Below are positions 57,747 through 64,000 of a stretch of 64,000 nucleotides of DNA, piece by piece (the first letter of the stretch is position 1; the number at the start of each line of letters is the position of its first letter). Source of the stretch: Streptomyces acidiscabies (GTDB taxonomy: Bacteria; Actinomycetota; Actinomycetes; Streptomycetales; Streptomycetaceae); assembly GCF_020010905.1 (NCBI RefSeq), contig NZ_JAGJBY010000001.1, positions 1,136,001 through 1,200,000 on the forward strand, read 5' to 3'. A program made the translations under genes and the position numbers. Under the pieces are notes generated by a model. The model made no database searches. It was not told the origin of the DNA and worked only from the letters and a program-made list of their open reading frames with translations.

Positions 57747-58564
57747 GCACCCTCGACCTGACCCCGGTCCGCGAACACGGCCGCGCCTACTGGGCGTTGG
57801 CCGACTGCTGGAACCTCGTCCGGCGGGGACTCACCCACTACCGGCGCCAACCGGTCAACATCCTCTGGCAACTGGGCTTCCCGATCCTCTCCGTCCTGCT
57901 CTACGGCTACGTCTTCGGCAGCGCGATGAACGTGCCGGGCGGCGGGGACTACAAGGACTTCCTGATGCCGGGGATGTTCGTCATGACGATGGCCTTCGGG
58001 TTCATCAACACGGCGACGGTCGTCGTGTACGACGCGCAGAAGGGGGTCGTCGACCGGTTCCGCTCCATGCCGATGGCGTCCTCGGCGGTCGTCGCGGGGC
58101 GTGGGGTGACCGATCTCCTCGTCGCCTGCGCCGAGTTGGCCATCATGATGCTCACGGCGCTGGCCATCGGGTGGCGTCCGGAGGGGAGTTGGGGATTCGT
58201 CGGCGCCTTCGGGCTGCTGCTGTGGCTGCGGCTGGCGCTGATCTGGCTGGGGGTGTGGCTCGGCTTCGTCGTCCCCAACCCCGAGGCGGCGGGCGGGCTG
58301 TTCGCCGTGGCCTTCCCGCTGACGATGCTCTCCAGCGTCTTCGTCGCGCCCCAACTCATGCCGGACTGGCTCGGGTTCGTGGCCGCGTGGAATCCGATCT
58401 CGGCGACGGCCGGGGCGACCAGGGAACTCTTCGGGGCACCGGCGGGAGCGGGGGACACCTGGGTCGAGCAGAACGCTCAACTGATGGCCCTCGTCTGGCC
58501 GTTGATCCTGGGTGCGCTCTTTCTGCCGCTGGCGGTGGGGAGGTTCAGGAAGCTCGGGAAGTGA
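57743..58564 (+). CDS. DrrB-type ABC transporter permease
   Basis: 273 aa, GTG start overlapping the ATPase stop by four bases. Six membrane helices of the ABC-2 type: [40 protein letters not shown], the coupling segment [20 protein letters not shown], and [24 protein letters not shown] near the end. Forms the membrane channel for DrrA. Substrate unknown. Confidence 0.94.
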   Translation: MSTLDLTPVREHGRAYWALADCWNLVRRGLTHYRRQPVNILWQLGFPILSVLLYGYVFGSAMNVPGGGDYKDFLMPGMFVMTMAFGFINTATVVVYDAQKGVVDRFRSMPMASSAVVAGRGVTDLLVACAELAIMMLTALAIGWRPEGSWGFVGAFGLLLWLRLALIWLGVWLGFVVPNPEAAGGLFAVAFPLTMLSSVFVAPQLMPDWLGFVAAWNPISATAGATRELFGAPAGAGDTWVEQNAQLMALVWPLILGALFLPLAVGRFRKLGK

Positions 58565-58587
58565 TGTCGTAGTCCTTGACGGGGTGA

Positions 58588-60192
<1,605 letters not shown>

Positions 60193-60200
60193 ACTGCGCG

Positions 60201-60230
60201 AAGGGCGCCCGGAGTTCACCGGGCGCCCTT
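60201..60230. terminator. Hairpin terminator after the cellulase
   Basis: Perfect 12-bp arms AAGGGCGCCCGG (60201-60212) and CCGGGCGCCCTT (60219-60230) with a 6-nt loop, 8 bp after the stop. serC converges from the other side. Confidence 0.88.
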
Positions 60231-60279
60231 CAGCGTCGTACGGGTGCACGGCGGACAACTACGCCGTGCGGCAAGGGAG

Positions 60280-64000
<3,721 letters not shown>

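Overview
This window is high-GC actinobacterial DNA and looks like a stretch of Streptomyces core chromosome. Supporting signs are many GTG and a few TTG starts, ATGA/GTGA stop-start overlaps, XRE-DUF397 gene pairs, mycothiol-dependent isomerase-type proteins, futalosine-pathway menaquinone genes, a perfect CebR-type operator, rare TTA (bldA) codons, and a gene order (groEL2 ... murQ ... mqnD-mqnB ... serC) that I recall from Streptomyces chromosomes. It is not a plasmid or prophage. I see no rRNA, tRNA, CRISPR array, IS element or integrase.

Layout. 1-6.1 kb: the 3' end of groEL2 and its terminator; a Uma2-family protein overlapping a helix-turn-helix/zinc-ribbon protein; a cupin divergent from an HxlR regulator; and a first XRE/DUF397 regulatory cluster with two small companion genes. 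6.1-11.4 kb: a secreted ALF-repeat protein, an Old Yellow Enzyme, a type-B carboxylesterase, a 63-bp tandem repeat and a chloramphenicol phosphotransferase homologue. 11.4-17.3 kb: murQ with its RpiR-type regulator (cell-wall amino-sugar recycling), DUF4031, an isomerase-GNAT fusion, an HD protein, another MDMPI-fold protein and CutC. 17.3-25.6 kb: a HelD/HelR RNA polymerase recycling ATPase, a DUF1648 membrane protein with its GntR regulator, the XPB helicase and a large helicase-associated protein. 25.6-33.4 kb: membrane proteins, a HAD phosphatase, a cold-shock protein, mqnD-mqnB, a lipoprotein, an MFS permease and DUF3027. 33.4-40.9 kb: a second HTH/zinc-ribbon protein, a second ATPase-like/XRE/DUF397 cluster, a 1,078-aa sacsin-like ATPase and a secreted protein. 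40.9-50.2 kb: a P-type ATPase, a purine permease, a MarR-MFS efflux operon, GNAT, ThpR, a 29-codon membrane peptide gene, a 29-bp repeat array and an aldo/keto reductase. 50.2-54.1 kb: an accessory-looking patch (a secreted protein whose S74 autoprocessing domain is split over two ORFs, a TTA-containing 2-oxoglutarate oxygenase, a secreted double SnoaL protein and an AadA-like nucleotidyltransferase). 54.1-64 kb: an SGNH hydrolase, a membrane-anchored secreted protein, a TetR-DrrAB efflux locus with a TTA codon, a CebR-controlled GH5-CBM2 cellulase, serC, and a FAD/4Fe-4S oxidoreductase running off the end.

How the genes work together. Most loci are small regulator-target units with visible operators: HxlR/cupin, RpiR/murQ, GntR/DUF1648, MarR/MFS, TetR/ABC and CebR/cellulase. 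Amino-sugar metabolism appears twice, as murQ with its RpiR regulator and as a DasR-like site before cutC. Several genes belong to drug-response families: cpt, aadA-like, HelR-like and two efflux systems.

The most striking feature not explained by genes is a dispersed family of short words built on GGTACTAC, CTCAGGTAC and GGGGACTAC. They sit mostly just after stop codons, sometimes inside coding sequence. One 19-mer is repeated exactly at 32205 and 54085, and the family condenses into an approximately 29-bp tandem array at 48909-49160. I do not recognise this family.
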